From contig NZ_JNCA01000018.1 in assembly GCF_000695795.1 (NCBI RefSeq), positions 1-64,000 on the forward strand: 64,000 nt of DNA. Reading direction: 5' to 3'. A program made the translations under genes and the position numbers. Shown here piece after piece: positions 9,046 to 18,397 of the stretch. Each line of letters starts with the position of its first letter. Position 1 is the stretch's first letter. Below the pieces are notes generated by a model, which worked only from the letters and a program-made list of their open reading frames with translations, was not told the origin of the DNA and ran no database searches. The stretch is from Flavobacterium seoulense (GTDB lineage: Bacteria > Bacteroidota > Bacteroidia > Flavobacteriales > Flavobacteriaceae).

Positions 9046-11322
9046 TTAATATGTTTTAGCCAACTTTTCTTTTTTCGATTTATTATTAGCTGAAACCGGA
9101 GCTTTTTTCAAATTTACTTTAGTTTGTAAATCATCTAAAACATTTAAAGCTTCTTCAACATAAATATCTTTTGCTAAGCTTTCGTGCCAACGATCACGTT
9201 TTTCTTTTAAAATATTATCCTTATTCATTTGTTCTGTTTCATAAGGTAAAGAAGTAAACTTTAAATCATTTTTGTAATCAAAAATAGGCTTAAACTTCTT
9301 AGCTTTTTCTTCAATTGTAGTTTGAGCTTTTCTAAACTTATCAATATTCAAACTGTATTCGTTTTCATCGCTTCGCGTGTCAATCCATTTTGCATTTTCC
9401 TCAATCAACTTAAATTGCGGATTAGATGCAATACGCTCTTTACTTTGTGAAATAGCTCTATTGAAATTAGCATTATTAGTCCAAACTTTATAATCAGCCG
9501 GATCAATTTTATCCCAAGGCATTGCATTCTCTACATCTCGTTCTCCCATTTTTAAATAAGAATAACGATCCGGCATTACAACATCACTGCTTACACCTTC
9601 TAACTGAGTGGAACCACCATTAATTCTATAAAATTTTTGAGTAGTCGTTTTTAATGCACCTAAATCACCTAATTCATTACTACGTACAAATTGATTCAAA
9701 TCGATTACATTTTGAACCGTTCCTTTACCATAAGTTTGTTTACTACCTATGATAACACCACGTTTGTAATCCTGAATTGCTGCTGCAAGAATTTCAGAAG
9801 CCGAAGCAGAAAAACTGTTCACCATAATTACTAATGGTCCGTCCCACTCTATCTTTTTGTCTCTGTCATACAAAACTTCTTTCTTTCTTCCTGCCGATTT
9901 TATCTGAACAATTGGACCTTGCTCAATAAACAATCCAGCAATATCCACAACAGTTGATAAAGATCCTCCTCCGTCATCACGTACATCTAAAACAATACCA
10001 TCAACCTTAGCTTCTTTTAAACGTTCTACTTCCTGAGCAATATCTTTACCAGCATCTCTTCCATCTTTATTTTCAAAATTGATGTAGAATTTTGGCAAAT
10101 AAATCACACCATATTTCAATCCGTTTTTGTTTACTACACTTGATTTAGCATAGGTTTCTTCTATTTCAACAATATCTCTTATAATTGAAATTACTTTTAT
10201 AGTTCCGTCAACTTTCTTGATTGTCAAACGAACTTCGGTACCTTTTGGTCCTTTAATTTTCTTAACCACATCATCAAGGCGCATTCCTACCACATCAACT
10301 GGCTGACCATCACCCTGAGCCACTTTCATAATTAAATCCCCTGCTTCAAGTTGTTTTCCTCTCCAGGCTGGTCCTCCCGAAATTAATTCAGAAATCTCAG
10401 TGTAATCATTTTTCTTTTGTAAACGGGCTCCAATACCTTCTAATGTTCCACTAATACTTACATCAAAACGCTCTTTTTCTTCTGGTGCAAAATAGTTAGT
10501 ATGTGGATCAAAACGGGCAGTAATAGAATTAATATAAACCGAAAACCAGTCGTTACGATCTAAATCTTTCATGAAACCAAAATATTCATCCAATGATTTA
10601 GTCGTGCTTTCACGCGTTTCTTTTTCTAATTCTTCAAATGATTTAGGCTTACTATCTGCAGCTAAAGCTTCTTTTTTAGCTTTTTCAGCAGCAGCATGTT
10701 CTTCTGGAGATTCTAACGGATTAGAAAGAGCCGATGTATCATCCTTAGAAGGTTTTCCTTTATTTTCCTGAATTTTCAAACGATCTGTCAATGACGAAAG
10801 TGTACTCAGTTTTAATTGCTTTCTCCAACGCTCTTTTAAGTCAGCATCAGTTTTAGCATAAGGTGCTTTTTCATAATCCGTATTAAAACTTTCGTCAATA
10901 GTATAATCAAAAGGTGTTTTTAAAATTTCTTTATACAAACCCTGACTTTCTTTCATTCTTTGCATCAAACGGTCATACGTTAATGTAAAAAATGTCAAAT
11001 CTCTGTTGATTAACTCATCGTCTAATTCTAATTCGTATTTAGAAAATTCATCTATATCCGATTGCAAAAAGAATCGTTTAGAAGGATCCAGCGCTTTTAT
11101 ATAATCTTTATAAACTCCTTTAGAAAAATTATCATCAATAGCTGCAGGATCATAATGTCCTTTTTCAATAACAAAAGTCAATAATTCTAAAAGTAATTTA
11201 TCTTTATCTCCATCAGCCTCAGCAGCCGATTTTATTTTAAAAGCAAAAAGTGTTACCGATAAAATGGCAACGGCAATAAGTAATTTATAATTTCTCTTCA
11301 TAAGACTAATAATAGCATTCAT
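9046..11322 (-). CDS. prc: Tail-specific protease (carboxy-terminal processing peptidase, S41)
   Basis: Periplasmic serine protease that recognises C-terminal tails and trims envelope proteins and peptidoglycan hydrolases. The 758 residues begin with a signal or anchor helix (about 13-30), then an N-terminal helical domain, a PDZ domain (about 290-385, starting near SISGTLEGIGARL), the S41 core and a C-terminal DUF3340-like region. The catalytic Ser lies within SASASE (residues 505-510) and the general-base Lys is Lys533 in TYGKGTVQ. A Lys-rich segment near 190-235 is low complexity. The size is typical of Prc rather than the shorter CtpA proteins. Confidence 0.94.
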   Translation of the reverse strand: MNAIISLMKRNYKLLIAVAILSVTLFAFKIKSAAEADGDKDKLLLELLTFVIEKGHYDPAAIDDNFSKGVYKDYIKALDPSKRFFLQSDIDEFSKYELELDDELINRDLTFFTLTYDRLMQRMKESQGLYKEILKTPFDYTIDESFNTDYEKAPYAKTDADLKERWRKQLKLSTLSSLTDRLKIQENKGKPSKDDTSALSNPLESPEEHAAAEKAKKEALAADSKPKSFEELEKETRESTTKSLDEYFGFMKDLDRNDWFSVYINSITARFDPHTNYFAPEEKERFDVSISGTLEGIGARLQKKNDYTEISELISGGPAWRGKQLEAGDLIMKVAQGDGQPVDVVGMRLDDVVKKIKGPKGTEVRLTIKKVDGTIKVISIIRDIVEIEETYAKSSVVNKNGLKYGVIYLPKFYINFENKDGRDAGKDIAQEVERLKEAKVDGIVLDVRDDGGGSLSTVVDIAGLFIEQGPIVQIKSAGRKKEVLYDRDKKIEWDGPLVIMVNSFSASASEILAAAIQDYKRGVIIGSKQTYGKGTVQNVIDLNQFVRSNELGDLGALKTTTQKFYRINGGSTQLEGVSSDVVMPDRYSYLKMGERDVENAMPWDKIDPADYKVWTNNANFNRAISQSKERIASNPQFKLIEENAKWIDTRSDENEYSLNIDKFRKAQTTIEEKAKKFKPIFDYKNDLKFTSLPYETEQMNKDNILKEKRDRWHESLAKDIYVEEALNVLDDLQTKVNLKKAPVSANNKSKKEKLAKTY

Positions 11323-11525
11323 CTATTTTTTTAAACTAAGTTAATCGAAAAACCAAGCCAACAATGATAAGGGCTCTATAATTTTTTGTTAAAGATATAA
11401 AATTGTTCTTTTCTTAATAGCAATAATCATGCAACTAAATAAAATTTACTTACTTTGTTTCAAATCTTTTTTAAAACGCTTTACAGCGACACAAAAAAAA
11501 TCAATTTACCTAAACCATTTTATTG

Positions 11526-12305
11526 ATGAATAAAACGAAACCTTTAATTCTAATTACCAATGATGATGGTGTTTCGGCTCCCGGAATTAATACTTTAATT
11601 GCCGTTATGTCTGAAATTGCAGAAGTTGTAGTCGTTGCTCCAGACAAACCACAAAGCGGAATGGGACACGCTATTACAACTAACGAAACCCTATACCTTA
11701 ACAAGATTTCGTTAGAAAACGATCCTGTTTTAATATACAGCTGTTCAGGAACTCCTGCTGATTGTGTAAAAATAGCGGTCAACGAAGTAATGAAAAGAAA
11801 ACCTGACTTATGTGTTTCAGGAATCAATCATGGTTCTAATTCGGCTATAAATGTCATCTATTCAGGAACAATGAGCGGTGCTATCGAAGCTGGAATTGAA
11901 GGCATTCCTGCCATAGGTTTTTCACTTTTAGATTTCGATTGGAATGCTAATTTCGAAGAAATAAAACCTTTTGTTCGAAAAATAACTTTAGAAGCATTAG
12001 AAAAAAAACTGCCTCATGATGTTGTTTTAAATGTGAATTTCCCAAAATTAAAACAAAAAGAAATCAAAGGAATTAAAATTTGTCGTCAGGCGAGAGCTTA
12101 CTGGAAAGAAAAATTTCATAAACGAAAAACACCTCAGGGACGTGATTATTATTGGTTATCGGGAGATTTTGTAAACGAAGATCACGGAGAGGATACTGAT
12201 GAATGGGCATTAAACAATGGTTACATTTCTATCGTTCCGGTACAATTTGATTTAACAGCTTATCACGCTACCCAACAACTCAATTCCTGGAATTGGAACG
12301 AATAA
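11526..12305 (+). CDS. surE: 5'/3'-nucleotidase SurE
   Basis: Metal-dependent phosphatase acting on nucleoside 5'- and 3'-monophosphates and short polyphosphate, linked to stationary-phase survival. The SurE signature TNDDG is at the N-terminus with the metal-binding Asp pair at residues 13-14, followed by APDKPQSGMGHAIT and the GINHGSN motif. I chose the ATG at 11526; the in-frame TTG three bases earlier adds only one residue. The resulting 259 residues match the family. It is followed by lpxB after 72 bases. Confidence 0.95.
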   Translation: MNKTKPLILITNDDGVSAPGINTLIAVMSEIAEVVVVAPDKPQSGMGHAITTNETLYLNKISLENDPVLIYSCSGTPADCVKIAVNEVMKRKPDLCVSGINHGSNSAINVIYSGTMSGAIEAGIEGIPAIGFSLLDFDWNANFEEIKPFVRKITLEALEKKLPHDVVLNVNFPKLKQKEIKGIKICRQARAYWKEKFHKRKTPQGRDYYWLSGDFVNEDHGEDTDEWALNNGYISIVPVQFDLTAYHATQQLNSWNWNE

Positions 12306-12377
12306 AAACCAGCTTTATTTGATTCCTGATAGCGGAATGGTTAATTTTGGTTACTGATTTAAATTAAGCAGCATAAA

Positions 12378-13493
12378 ATGAAATACTACATTATAGCCGG
12401 AGAGGCATCAGGTGATTTACATGGTTCTAATTTAATGAAATCACTTTTTAAAGAAGATCCTAATGCCGAAATCCGTTTTTGGGGTGGCGATTTAATGCAG
12501 GCTGTAGGCGGAACTTTGGTCAAACATTACCGTGAATTAGCTTTTATGGGATTTGTTGAAGTGCTTTTTAATTTAAAAACGATATTGAATAACATCAAAA
12601 TCTGTAAAGACGATATTATCCAATTCCAACCTGATGTAATTATTTTTATTGATTATCCCGGTTTTAACATGCGTATTGCAAAATGGGCAAAAGAAATTGG
12701 AATCAAAACGCATTATTATATTTCACCGCAAATTTGGGCTTGGAAAGAAAACCGCATCAAAGCCATCAAAAGAGATGTTGACAAAATGTATGTGATTTTG
12801 CCTTTCGAAAAAAACTTTTACGAAGACAAACATCATTATCCAGTAGAATTTGTGGGTCATCCGCTTATTGATGCTATTCAGAATCAAAAACCTATTGAAG
12901 AAGCTGTTTTTAGAACCGAAAATAATTTAAACGAAAAACCCATTATCGCTTTACTTCCTGGAAGCAGAAAACAGGAAATTACTAAAATGCTTTCGGTTAT
13001 GCTTAGCATAGTCGATGATTTTCCTGATTACCAATTTGTAATTGCCGGCGCACCAAGTCAGGAATTTTCTTTTTATGAGAATTTCATAAATAAAAAGAAT
13101 ATCAAGTTCATTTCGAACAAAACCTATGATTTATTAAAAATTGCCCACGCAGCTTTGGTAACTTCAGGAACGGCTACCTTAGAAACGGCACTTTTTAAAG
13201 TTCCGGAAGTTGTTTGTTATAAAGGAAGTTCGATTTCGTACCAAATTGCAAAACGGATTATTACTCTGAAATACATCTCTTTAGTCAATTTAATTATGGA
13301 TGAAGAAGTAGTAACCGAATTAATTCAGGACAATTGCAATACTAAAACCATAAAAAAAGAGTTAACTAAAATACTGGACTCTGAATACCGCAAAAAACTT
13401 TTGGCTAAATATGATACTTTAGAACAAAAATTAGGAGGAACAGGCGCTAGCGAAAAAACAGCTCAATTAATTATTGCCGATTTAAATGCATAA
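12378..13493 (+). CDS. lpxB: Lipid-A-disaccharide synthase
   Basis: GT19 glycosyltransferase that condenses UDP-2,3-diacylglucosamine with lipid X to form the lipid A disaccharide at the cytoplasmic face of the inner membrane. The 371-residue protein begins with the family motif AGEASGDLHGSNL and contains the SPQIWAWK and LPGSRKQEI blocks typical of LpxB, plus the donor-binding TSGTATLE near residue 258. Its 3' end overlaps the next gene by 8 bases. The presence of lpxB agrees with a Gram-negative envelope. Confidence 0.96.
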   Translation: MKYYIIAGEASGDLHGSNLMKSLFKEDPNAEIRFWGGDLMQAVGGTLVKHYRELAFMGFVEVLFNLKTILNNIKICKDDIIQFQPDVIIFIDYPGFNMRIAKWAKEIGIKTHYYISPQIWAWKENRIKAIKRDVDKMYVILPFEKNFYEDKHHYPVEFVGHPLIDAIQNQKPIEEAVFRTENNLNEKPIIALLPGSRKQEITKMLSVMLSIVDDFPDYQFVIAGAPSQEFSFYENFINKKNIKFISNKTYDLLKIAHAALVTSGTATLETALFKVPEVVCYKGSSISYQIAKRIITLKYISLVNLIMDEEVVTELIQDNCNTKTIKKELTKILDSEYRKKLLAKYDTLEQKLGGTGASEKTAQLIIADLNA

Positions 13494-13977
13494 AATACCT
13501 TTTTTAAAACCATTATTTTTCTTATTCTTAATTTCAATAATTTTTACTTCCTGTAAATCTACAGCAGTATCAACAAACCGAGGTAATAAACTTGCTGAAC
13601 AAATTATCGAATCAGCTTCAAAAAATCTTGGCGCTCCATACAAATATGCCGGAACAACTAAAGCTGGTTTTGATTGTTCTGGATTGGTTTTTACAACTTT
13701 CAGTCAACATGATATCAAACTGCCTCGAAGCTCAGCCGATCAGGCTAAAGTGGGAATAGATTTAGGTAAAAATATTTCAAAAGCGAAAAAAGGGGATTTA
13801 ATCTTTTTTAGAACCAGCAATCGTAATAAAATTAATCATGTTGGTATTATAACCAAAGCCAAAGACAACGAAGTGGAGTTTATTCATTCTTCCACTTCCA
13901 GAGGAGTCATAATTTCCTCTATCAAAGAATCTTACTACGAACGCACTTTTGCACAACTTAGCAGAATCATTCCTTAA
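13486..13977 (+). CDS. NlpC/P60 (C40) family cell-wall peptidase, lipoprotein
   Basis: Probable peptidoglycan endopeptidase attached to a membrane by lipid. The first 20 residues form a signal peptide ending in a lipobox with Cys23 (IIFTSC). The C40 domain spans about 36-160 and shows the catalytic Cys64 in GFDCSGL, His118 in INHVGI and His134 in EFIHSS. The 163-residue length fits single-domain members such as Spr/MepS-like enzymes. Its start overlaps lpxB by 8 bases, so it is probably co-translated with it. Confidence 0.9.
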   Translation: MHKIPFLKPLFFLFLISIIFTSCKSTAVSTNRGNKLAEQIIESASKNLGAPYKYAGTTKAGFDCSGLVFTTFSQHDIKLPRSSADQAKVGIDLGKNISKAKKGDLIFFRTSNRNKINHVGIITKAKDNEVEFIHSSTSRGVIISSIKESYYERTFAQLSRIIP

Positions 13978-14015
13978 AAAACAAAAATACAATAGAAAAT
14001 TCGTACTTTAGAATC

Positions 14016-16040
14016 ATGAAAGTACTCGAATTTCCTTTAGTCAGAATTACTTTAGGTTTCCTGTCAGGAATTCTAACCGCTTTCTATTTCAATCCAAATC
14101 CAAAATATGTTTTTAGTCTGTTGATTCTCTGTTTAACAGCATTAAGTATTTTGTTCTGTTGGAAGAAAAAATCAAGCAATAAAACGTTCTATTTTTCAAT
14201 TCTCACTTATTTTATTTCTTTTTTAATTGGAATAAGCAGTTTGATTGTTCAAACCAATTCATTACAAAAAAGTAATTACAGCAATAATGATGTTTTCGAA
14301 AAAGAGAGCAGTATTACACTAATTATCAGAGAAAAATTAAACAATAGCCTTTATAATCAACGCTATATTGCTTTAATTCAAACCATCGACAATAAAAATT
14401 ATTGTGGTCGAATTTTATTAAACATTCCTAAAAAGTACGACATTAATTCAATTGAAATAGGAACAAAATTGCGTATTCAGGGTTTTTTACAAAAGAATAA
14501 AAAACCAGATAATCCTAATCAATTTGATTATGCCAATTATCTGAATCAAAAACAAATTTATGCGCAATTGTATGTTTATTCGGGGAAAATCGAAATAAAT
14601 CCTGTTCCTCAAAAAGACATTTGGTTTTATGTTTCAAAAATTAATTCCAGAATTATCCGCAATCTGGAACAATCTAATTTTGACAAAACAGCATTGGCTG
14701 TAGCATCAGCATTAATTTTAGGTCAAAGACAGGACATCGCTCCCGAAATTATTCAGGATTATCAATACGCCGGCGCTGTACATATTCTGTCGGTTTCTGG
14801 TTTACATGTGGGTTTTATTTTTCTGTTCATCAAATTTCTGCTGAGTCCAATTCCTAATACCCGAAAAGGTTCTTTTATCAAACTGACTACGATATTAATT
14901 AGCTTATTTCTTTTTGCGCTAATTGCCGGTTTATCGCCGTCTATTGTTCGTTCGGTAGTGATGTTTTCATTTGTTGCTATTGGATTACATCTTAGAAGGA
15001 GCGTCAACATTTACCACACCTTATTAGTTTCAATACTTTTAATATTACTTTTTCAGGCTTATTTTTTATTCGATGTTGGTTTTCAACTCAGTTATCTTGC
15101 TGTATTTTTTATTGTTTGGTTTCAGCCTGTTCTGGCTGCTTATTGGAAACCAAAAAATAAAATACTCAAATACAGCTGGGACATTTTGACTGTTTCATTC
15201 GCTGCACAAATAGGAACTTTGCCTTTAAGTCTGTATTACTTTCATCAGTTTCCAAGATTATTTTTCATAACAAATTTGGCTGTAATTCCGTTAGTCAGTA
15301 TCATCATGTTTATTGGAATAACAGTGATGGTATTTGCTATTATTGGATTCACACCTTTCTGGCTGACCAAACCTTTAGAATGGAGTATTATTTTATTGAA
15401 CAAAATAATCAATACCATTGCATCTTTCGAACAATTTATAATTAAAGATATTCCGCTTAATTTTAGTCTGTTAAGCTGTAGTTACATTGTAATTATTGCA
15501 ATGGTAATCTGGCTAAAGAAACCTGTTTTTAGCCGAATTGCATTTTTCTTAATTTCGATTATTGGATTACAATTAGCCTTATTAATAAGCAATTGGCAAA
15601 TTCAAAATCAGCAAGAATGGATTGTTTTTAATGCAAAAAAAAAGACATTAATCGGACAACGAAACGGCAACGAAGTAATTTTTTATTCGAATGATAGTAT
15701 TACACGGAAAAATAAAATGCTAAATTCTTATTTGATTGGAAATTTTAGTGGAATAAAACATCAAAAAAAGCTACAGCACACCGCTTATTTTAAAGGAAAT
15801 AAAATCCTTATTTTAGATAGCTTAGGTATTTTTCCAAACAACATAAAACCAGATATTGTACTACTTACTCAGTCGCCTAAAATAAATGTAGACCGAATGC
15901 TTTTACAGTTAAAACCAAAAATAGTAATTGCCGATGGCTCTAATTACAAATCTTTACTAACACAATGGGAAAACAGTTGTAATAAACTAAAAATCCCTTT
16001 TCATGCCACTGCCGAAAAGGGATTCTATAAATTAGAATAA
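14016..16040 (+). CDS. comEC: ComEC/Rec2-family DNA uptake channel protein
   Basis: Inner-membrane protein proposed to form the channel for single-stranded DNA in natural transformation. The 674 residues include an N-terminal membrane pair with DUF4131-like soluble domain (about 1-190), and a Competence domain with the LSVSGLHVGF motif near residue 257 and many membrane helices to about 520. The C-terminal 130 residues correspond in position to the metallo-beta-lactamase-like part, but I find no HxHxDH zinc motif. That shortened form is common in Bacteroidetes. The last 40 bases also encode a terminator for the converging gene. Confidence 0.9.
   Translation: MKVLEFPLVRITLGFLSGILTAFYFNPNPKYVFSLLILCLTALSILFCWKKKSSNKTFYFSILTYFISFLIGISSLIVQTNSLQKSNYSNNDVFEKESSITLIIREKLNNSLYNQRYIALIQTIDNKNYCGRILLNIPKKYDINSIEIGTKLRIQGFLQKNKKPDNPNQFDYANYLNQKQIYAQLYVYSGKIEINPVPQKDIWFYVSKINSRIIRNLEQSNFDKTALAVASALILGQRQDIAPEIIQDYQYAGAVHILSVSGLHVGFIFLFIKFLLSPIPNTRKGSFIKLTTILISLFLFALIAGLSPSIVRSVVMFSFVAIGLHLRRSVNIYHTLLVSILLILLFQAYFLFDVGFQLSYLAVFFIVWFQPVLAAYWKPKNKILKYSWDILTVSFAAQIGTLPLSLYYFHQFPRLFFITNLAVIPLVSIIMFIGITVMVFAIIGFTPFWLTKPLEWSIILLNKIINTIASFEQFIIKDIPLNFSLLSCSYIVIIAMVIWLKKPVFSRIAFFLISIIGLQLALLISNWQIQNQQEWIVFNAKKKTLIGQRNGNEVIFYSNDSITRKNKMLNSYLIGNFSGIKHQKKLQHTAYFKGNKILILDSLGIFPNNIKPDIVLLTQSPKINVDRMLLQLKPKIVIADGSNYKSLLTQWENSCNKLKIPFHATAEKGFYKLE
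15988..16024 (-). terminator. Minus-strand terminator embedded in the comEC 3' end
   Basis: Read on the minus strand, an 11-bp perfect stem (16024-16014 with 16002-15992) with an 11-base loop is followed by TTT after an A/T-rich stem end, giving a five-T run. It lies downstream of the thioredoxin-like gene on the minus strand and inside the last codons of comEC on the plus strand. Confidence 0.6.
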
Positions 16041-16050
16041 AATTATTATC

Positions 16051-16515
16051 TTATTTTTGATTCAAAATTTCATCAGCTACACCCAACCATGCCGTTGGAC
16101 CACCAGCTACATAACCCGTTTTACCAAGACCCATGAAATTTACTTTCTGATCTTCTGTTTTAGTAGCTTTTGCAAAATAAATTGTTGGATATCCCTGAAC
16201 GCCAAAAGCATTTTGTATTTCATAATTTTGCCTTCTAACTTCTGGTGTTTGAGGTACAGCTCTAGGATAATCTAATTCTACCAATATTACTTTCTCTTGA
16301 GCCCATTTAGTAAATTCCGGAGTTTTAAAAACCTCTTTTTGTAAACGAATACACCATCCGCACCAATCACTTCCTGTGAAAAACATTAGTAAAGGTTTAT
16401 TTTCCTTAGTTCCTATAGCAATTGCTTCTTTTACATCAGTATGCCATTTTAATTCCTGAGCCTGAGCAGAAATAACGCCGATACAAAAAACAGCAATTAA
16501 GTATATTTTTTTCAT
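16051..16515 (-). CDS. Secreted thioredoxin-fold protein (CGWC active site)
   Basis: Periplasmic or lipid-exposed thiol-disulfide protein of the thioredoxin_7/DUF255-like type. A 19-residue signal peptide ends at AQAQ. The thioredoxin fold carries the redox motif Cys52-Gly-Trp-Cys55 in SDWCGWC, and the cis-proline loop is seen in GYPTIYF. The 154-residue length matches single-domain exported thioredoxins in Bacteroidetes. Its partner protein is not evident. It lies between comEC, which it faces, and the peptide transporter, with its own start 36 bases downstream of the transporter stop. Confidence 0.88.
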   Translation of the reverse strand: MKKIYLIAVFCIGVISAQAQELKWHTDVKEAIAIGTKENKPLLMFFTGSDWCGWCIRLQKEVFKTPEFTKWAQEKVILVELDYPRAVPQTPEVRRQNYEIQNAFGVQGYPTIYFAKATKTEDQKVNFMGLGKTGYVAGGPTAWLGVADEILNQK

Positions 16516-16560
16516 TTTAATTTTTTTACGAATTTAAGCAAAAACAATACCAATAAATTG

Positions 16561-18318
16561 TTAATTAACACCGTGCATTAGTTTTTTCATTACAGGATGC
16601 AACGCAATTACTATTATTCCTGCTGTAATAGGGACAATAGTAAATATTAAAAAGAAGGTAGATAATGAATAAGCATTAGTAATGTTCTCAATTTGCCCAC
16701 CAAGTATTGCTGCTAGTTTACTTCCTATTGCAATAGCTAAGTACCACATACCAAACATAAAAGCAACCATTCTAGCCGGAACCAATTTAGAAACATAAGA
16801 AAGTCCCACTGGCGACAAGAATAATTCTCCTAACGTATGGAATAAATAAGCCAAGATTAGCCAGATCATAGAAACTTTTACACCCGAACTTATTCCGTAA
16901 GAACCATAAGCTAATAATCCAAAACCTATAGCCATAATAATTAATCCTAAACCATATTTAGCTGATGCTGGCGGATTGTATTTGCTTTCCCATATTTTGG
17001 AAACATTCGATGCCAAAGCAATAATAAAAAAGGAGTTTAAGATAGAAAACCAGGTTGGATCAATTTCTGAAGCTTCTTTGCTAAATTCTCTGTTCAGCAT
17101 CCAGATCGAAATTCCCCAAACCATTATAAAAGTAATGGCTAATACAATATTTGAAACAGTTATTTTTTTCCAGGTTTGTTTTGCTAATAAGAACAAAACC
17201 CATGAAATAATTATTAAAGGAACTACTGTCAGTAAAGTATTAATCGTATTAAAAACGGTCAAAGAAGTTCCTGCTAAACTTCTGTCAACATTGTCTCTTG
17301 CAAAAAGAACTAAAGAAGAAGCTCCCTGCTCAAAAGACATCCAGAAAAATATCGTAAAGAAAGCAAAAACAATTACGGCAATCATTCTATCTCTTATTAT
17401 TGCAGTATATCGTACTAAACGAGAAATAACCAGAATTAAAAACAAAACCAATCCTACTAATATCGCAACAATAGAACCATCGAGTCCATTGACTTTAAAA
17501 TCAAATAAATTAATTCCGCCTATTTTAGAAAGCGGATCATTAAAAGCATACAACAATCCAAGCACTGTTGAAATCACGATTAGAACATAATCAATAACAG
17601 TAAAAGGATTTGGTTTATCTTCAGGATTGTTTAAAGTATTTGCTTTGGCAATTGAAGCCTCTCTTTTTTCTTTAGTTGGAACATCTCCTGCATCACCAAA
17701 TAATGATTTTGCCATCCAAAACTGTAAAGTTCCTAATAACATAAAAACACCTGCTAAACCAAAACCCCAACGCCAACCTAAATTAGAAGCCAAATAACCA
17801 CAAAGCATCATTCCGAAAAAAGCCCCTGCATTTACTCCCATATAAAAAATGGTATAAGCACTGTCTTTTTTCTCAGGAAAACCTTTATACATTTCAGATA
17901 ATATCGAAGTCATGTTCGGCTTAAAAAATCCCGTTCCAATAACCAATAAACCTAGACCTATATACAACATTAGCGGTGTATCCAGAAACATCGCGACATG
18001 TCCTAAAGTCATAATAAACGAACCTAAAACCACAGCCCAGCTGTAACCAATATACCTATCGGCTATAATTCCTCCAAAAATTGGCGTGATATATAACAGC
18101 AAAGCATAGGTTCCGTACAAGGCACCTGCATTTTCAGCGTTCCAACCCCAGCCAGCATTTTCTCCCGTAATAGGAGCTGTTAAAAATAAAATCAATAATA
18201 CACGCATTCCGTAGAATGAAAACCGTTCCCACATTTCAGTAAAAAACAGTACAAATAATCCTGCCGGATGTCCTAAAACAGGATTTTTAAAAAAATTATC
18301 TTGAGTATCTTGATTCAT
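16561..18318 (-). CDS. POT/PTR-family proton-dependent oligopeptide transporter
   Basis: Major-facilitator protein that imports di- and tripeptides with protons across the inner membrane. The 585 residues show at least twelve hydrophobic segments and the POT signature ExxERF (EMWERFSFYG near residue 30), plus FYMGVNAGAFFG near residue 152, the second PTR2 signature. An extra pair of helices in the middle is typical of bacterial POTs. The adjacent DPP-IV-type peptidase on the same strand can supply its dipeptide substrates, so the pair forms a plausible peptide-scavenging unit. Confidence 0.93.
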   Translation of the reverse strand: MNQDTQDNFFKNPVLGHPAGLFVLFFTEMWERFSFYGMRVLLILFLTAPITGENAGWGWNAENAGALYGTYALLLYITPIFGGIIADRYIGYSWAVVLGSFIMTLGHVAMFLDTPLMLYIGLGLLVIGTGFFKPNMTSILSEMYKGFPEKKDSAYTIFYMGVNAGAFFGMMLCGYLASNLGWRWGFGLAGVFMLLGTLQFWMAKSLFGDAGDVPTKEKREASIAKANTLNNPEDKPNPFTVIDYVLIVISTVLGLLYAFNDPLSKIGGINLFDFKVNGLDGSIVAILVGLVLFLILVISRLVRYTAIIRDRMIAVIVFAFFTIFFWMSFEQGASSLVLFARDNVDRSLAGTSLTVFNTINTLLTVVPLIIISWVLFLLAKQTWKKITVSNIVLAITFIMVWGISIWMLNREFSKEASEIDPTWFSILNSFFIIALASNVSKIWESKYNPPASAKYGLGLIIMAIGFGLLAYGSYGISSGVKVSMIWLILAYLFHTLGELFLSPVGLSYVSKLVPARMVAFMFGMWYLAIAIGSKLAAILGGQIENITNAYSLSTFFLIFTIVPITAGIIVIALHPVMKKLMHGVN

Positions 18319-18367
18319 AAAAAATGATATTAGTAGGTTGGTATTTGGGTAAATTAAAATTCTATTC

Positions 18368-18375
18368 CAAATATA
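18368..18375 (-). promoter_or_regulatory. Bacteroidetes -7 element for the POT transporter
   Basis: Read on the minus strand this is TATATTTG, a full match to TAnnTTTG, 49 bases upstream of the transporter ATG. No -33 TTG is found at the usual distance. It suggests that the transporter has a promoter separate from the upstream peptidase gene. Confidence 0.5.
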
Positions 18376-18397
18376 GTTCTAAAATTTTTAATTCGAT

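Noticed and set aside
11510..11827. 105-residue minus-strand frame opposite surE
   Set aside because: Overlaps the surE N-terminal catalytic region completely and shows no protein-like domain.
16976..17590. 204-residue plus-strand reading frame
   Set aside because: It lies antisense to the well-conserved POT transporter, has no recognisable domain and no promoter or plausible neighbours. It is a by-product of low stop-codon density in that frame.
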